Below are positions 14,033 through 14,087 of a stretch of DNA of 14,087 bases, piece by piece (position 1 is the first letter of the stretch; every line of letters starts with the position of its first letter). The stretch is from Actinomycetes bacterium (GTDB taxonomy: Bacteria > Actinomycetota > Humimicrobiia > Humimicrobiales > Humimicrobiaceae): the NCBI GenBank assembly GCA_030609215.1, contig JAUWCR010000008.1, forward strand, positions 1 through 14,087, read 5' to 3'. The notes below the pieces were generated by a model that ran no database searches, was not told the origin of the DNA, and saw only the letters and a list, made by a program, of their open reading frames with translations. The translations under genes were made by a program, and so were the position numbers.

Positions 14033-14087
14033 ATGAATATAAAAGAAGTAGCAAAATTAGCAGGTGTTTCAAAATCAACAGTTTCAA
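14033..14087 (+). CDS. LacI-family transcriptional regulator, N-terminus only
   Basis: Only 18 codons are inside the window: MNIKEVAKLAGVSKSTVS, the highly conserved start of the LacI/GalR helix-turn-helix (V-A-x-x-A-G-V-S-x-x-T-V-S). The rest, a periplasmic-binding-protein-like effector domain in this family, lies outside. It is transcribed away from the sugar operon across a 199-bp shared intergenic region, the usual layout for a local repressor that answers to the operon's sugar. The ribosome site is weak, which fits low expression. Confidence 0.9.
   Translation, partial: MNIKEVAKLAGVSKSTVS

Overview
The window is low-GC, AT-rich bacterial DNA with tightly packed genes and strong Shine-Dalgarno sites. 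It looks like part of the chromosome of an anaerobic heterotroph. An AmmeMemoRadiSam-type radical SAM enzyme fits an anaerobic life. The lipoprotein linker made of repeated Ala-Ala-Pro-Ala-Glu units recalls sugar-binding proteins of uncultured lineages such as Atribacterota. The taxonomic guess is weak; a Firmicutes-like host is also possible.

Left edge (1-1528): an amrS-like gene on the minus strand runs off the window. Facing away from it is a broken plus-strand tautomerase gene. Its start codon is ATA at exactly the position where the Shine-Dalgarno predicts ATG, and it is interrupted by a 137-bp element with 17-bp terminal inverted repeats.

Main region (1529-13833): eleven minus-strand genes, read from right to left, form what looks like one large carbohydrate-uptake and amino-sugar catabolism locus. 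In transcription order they are: two cytoplasmic beta-propeller-like proteins of unknown function, a small glutaredoxin-like CxxC protein, a lipoprotein solute-binding protein, two MalF/MalG-type permeases, a MalK/UgpC-type ATPase, an N-acetylglucosamine-6-phosphate deacetylase (NagA), a divergent NagB-family isomerase/deaminase, an FGGY-family sugar kinase and a short neutral-ceramidase-like hydrolase. The first ten have gaps of at most about 115 bp. The last gene follows a 221-bp gap and may have its own promoter, which carries an 18-bp perfect palindrome.

Right edge (13834-14087): a 199-bp divergent intergenic region holds a consensus sigma-70/sigma-A promoter for the operon and a LacI-type operator-like half-palindrome. 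A LacI-family regulator starts on the plus strand and is cut by the window end.

Inferred pathway: the ABC system imports a sugar or short glycan. The propeller proteins may process it inside the cell. The FGGY kinase phosphorylates an (N-acetyl)amino sugar, NagA deacetylates it and the NagB-like enzyme isomerises and/or deaminates it into central metabolism. The ceramidase-like hydrolase may remove an N-acyl group. Unusual points are an FGGY kinase where a ROK- or BadF-type kinase is expected, a catalytic-site substitution in the NagB homologue, and the two unassigned propeller proteins.
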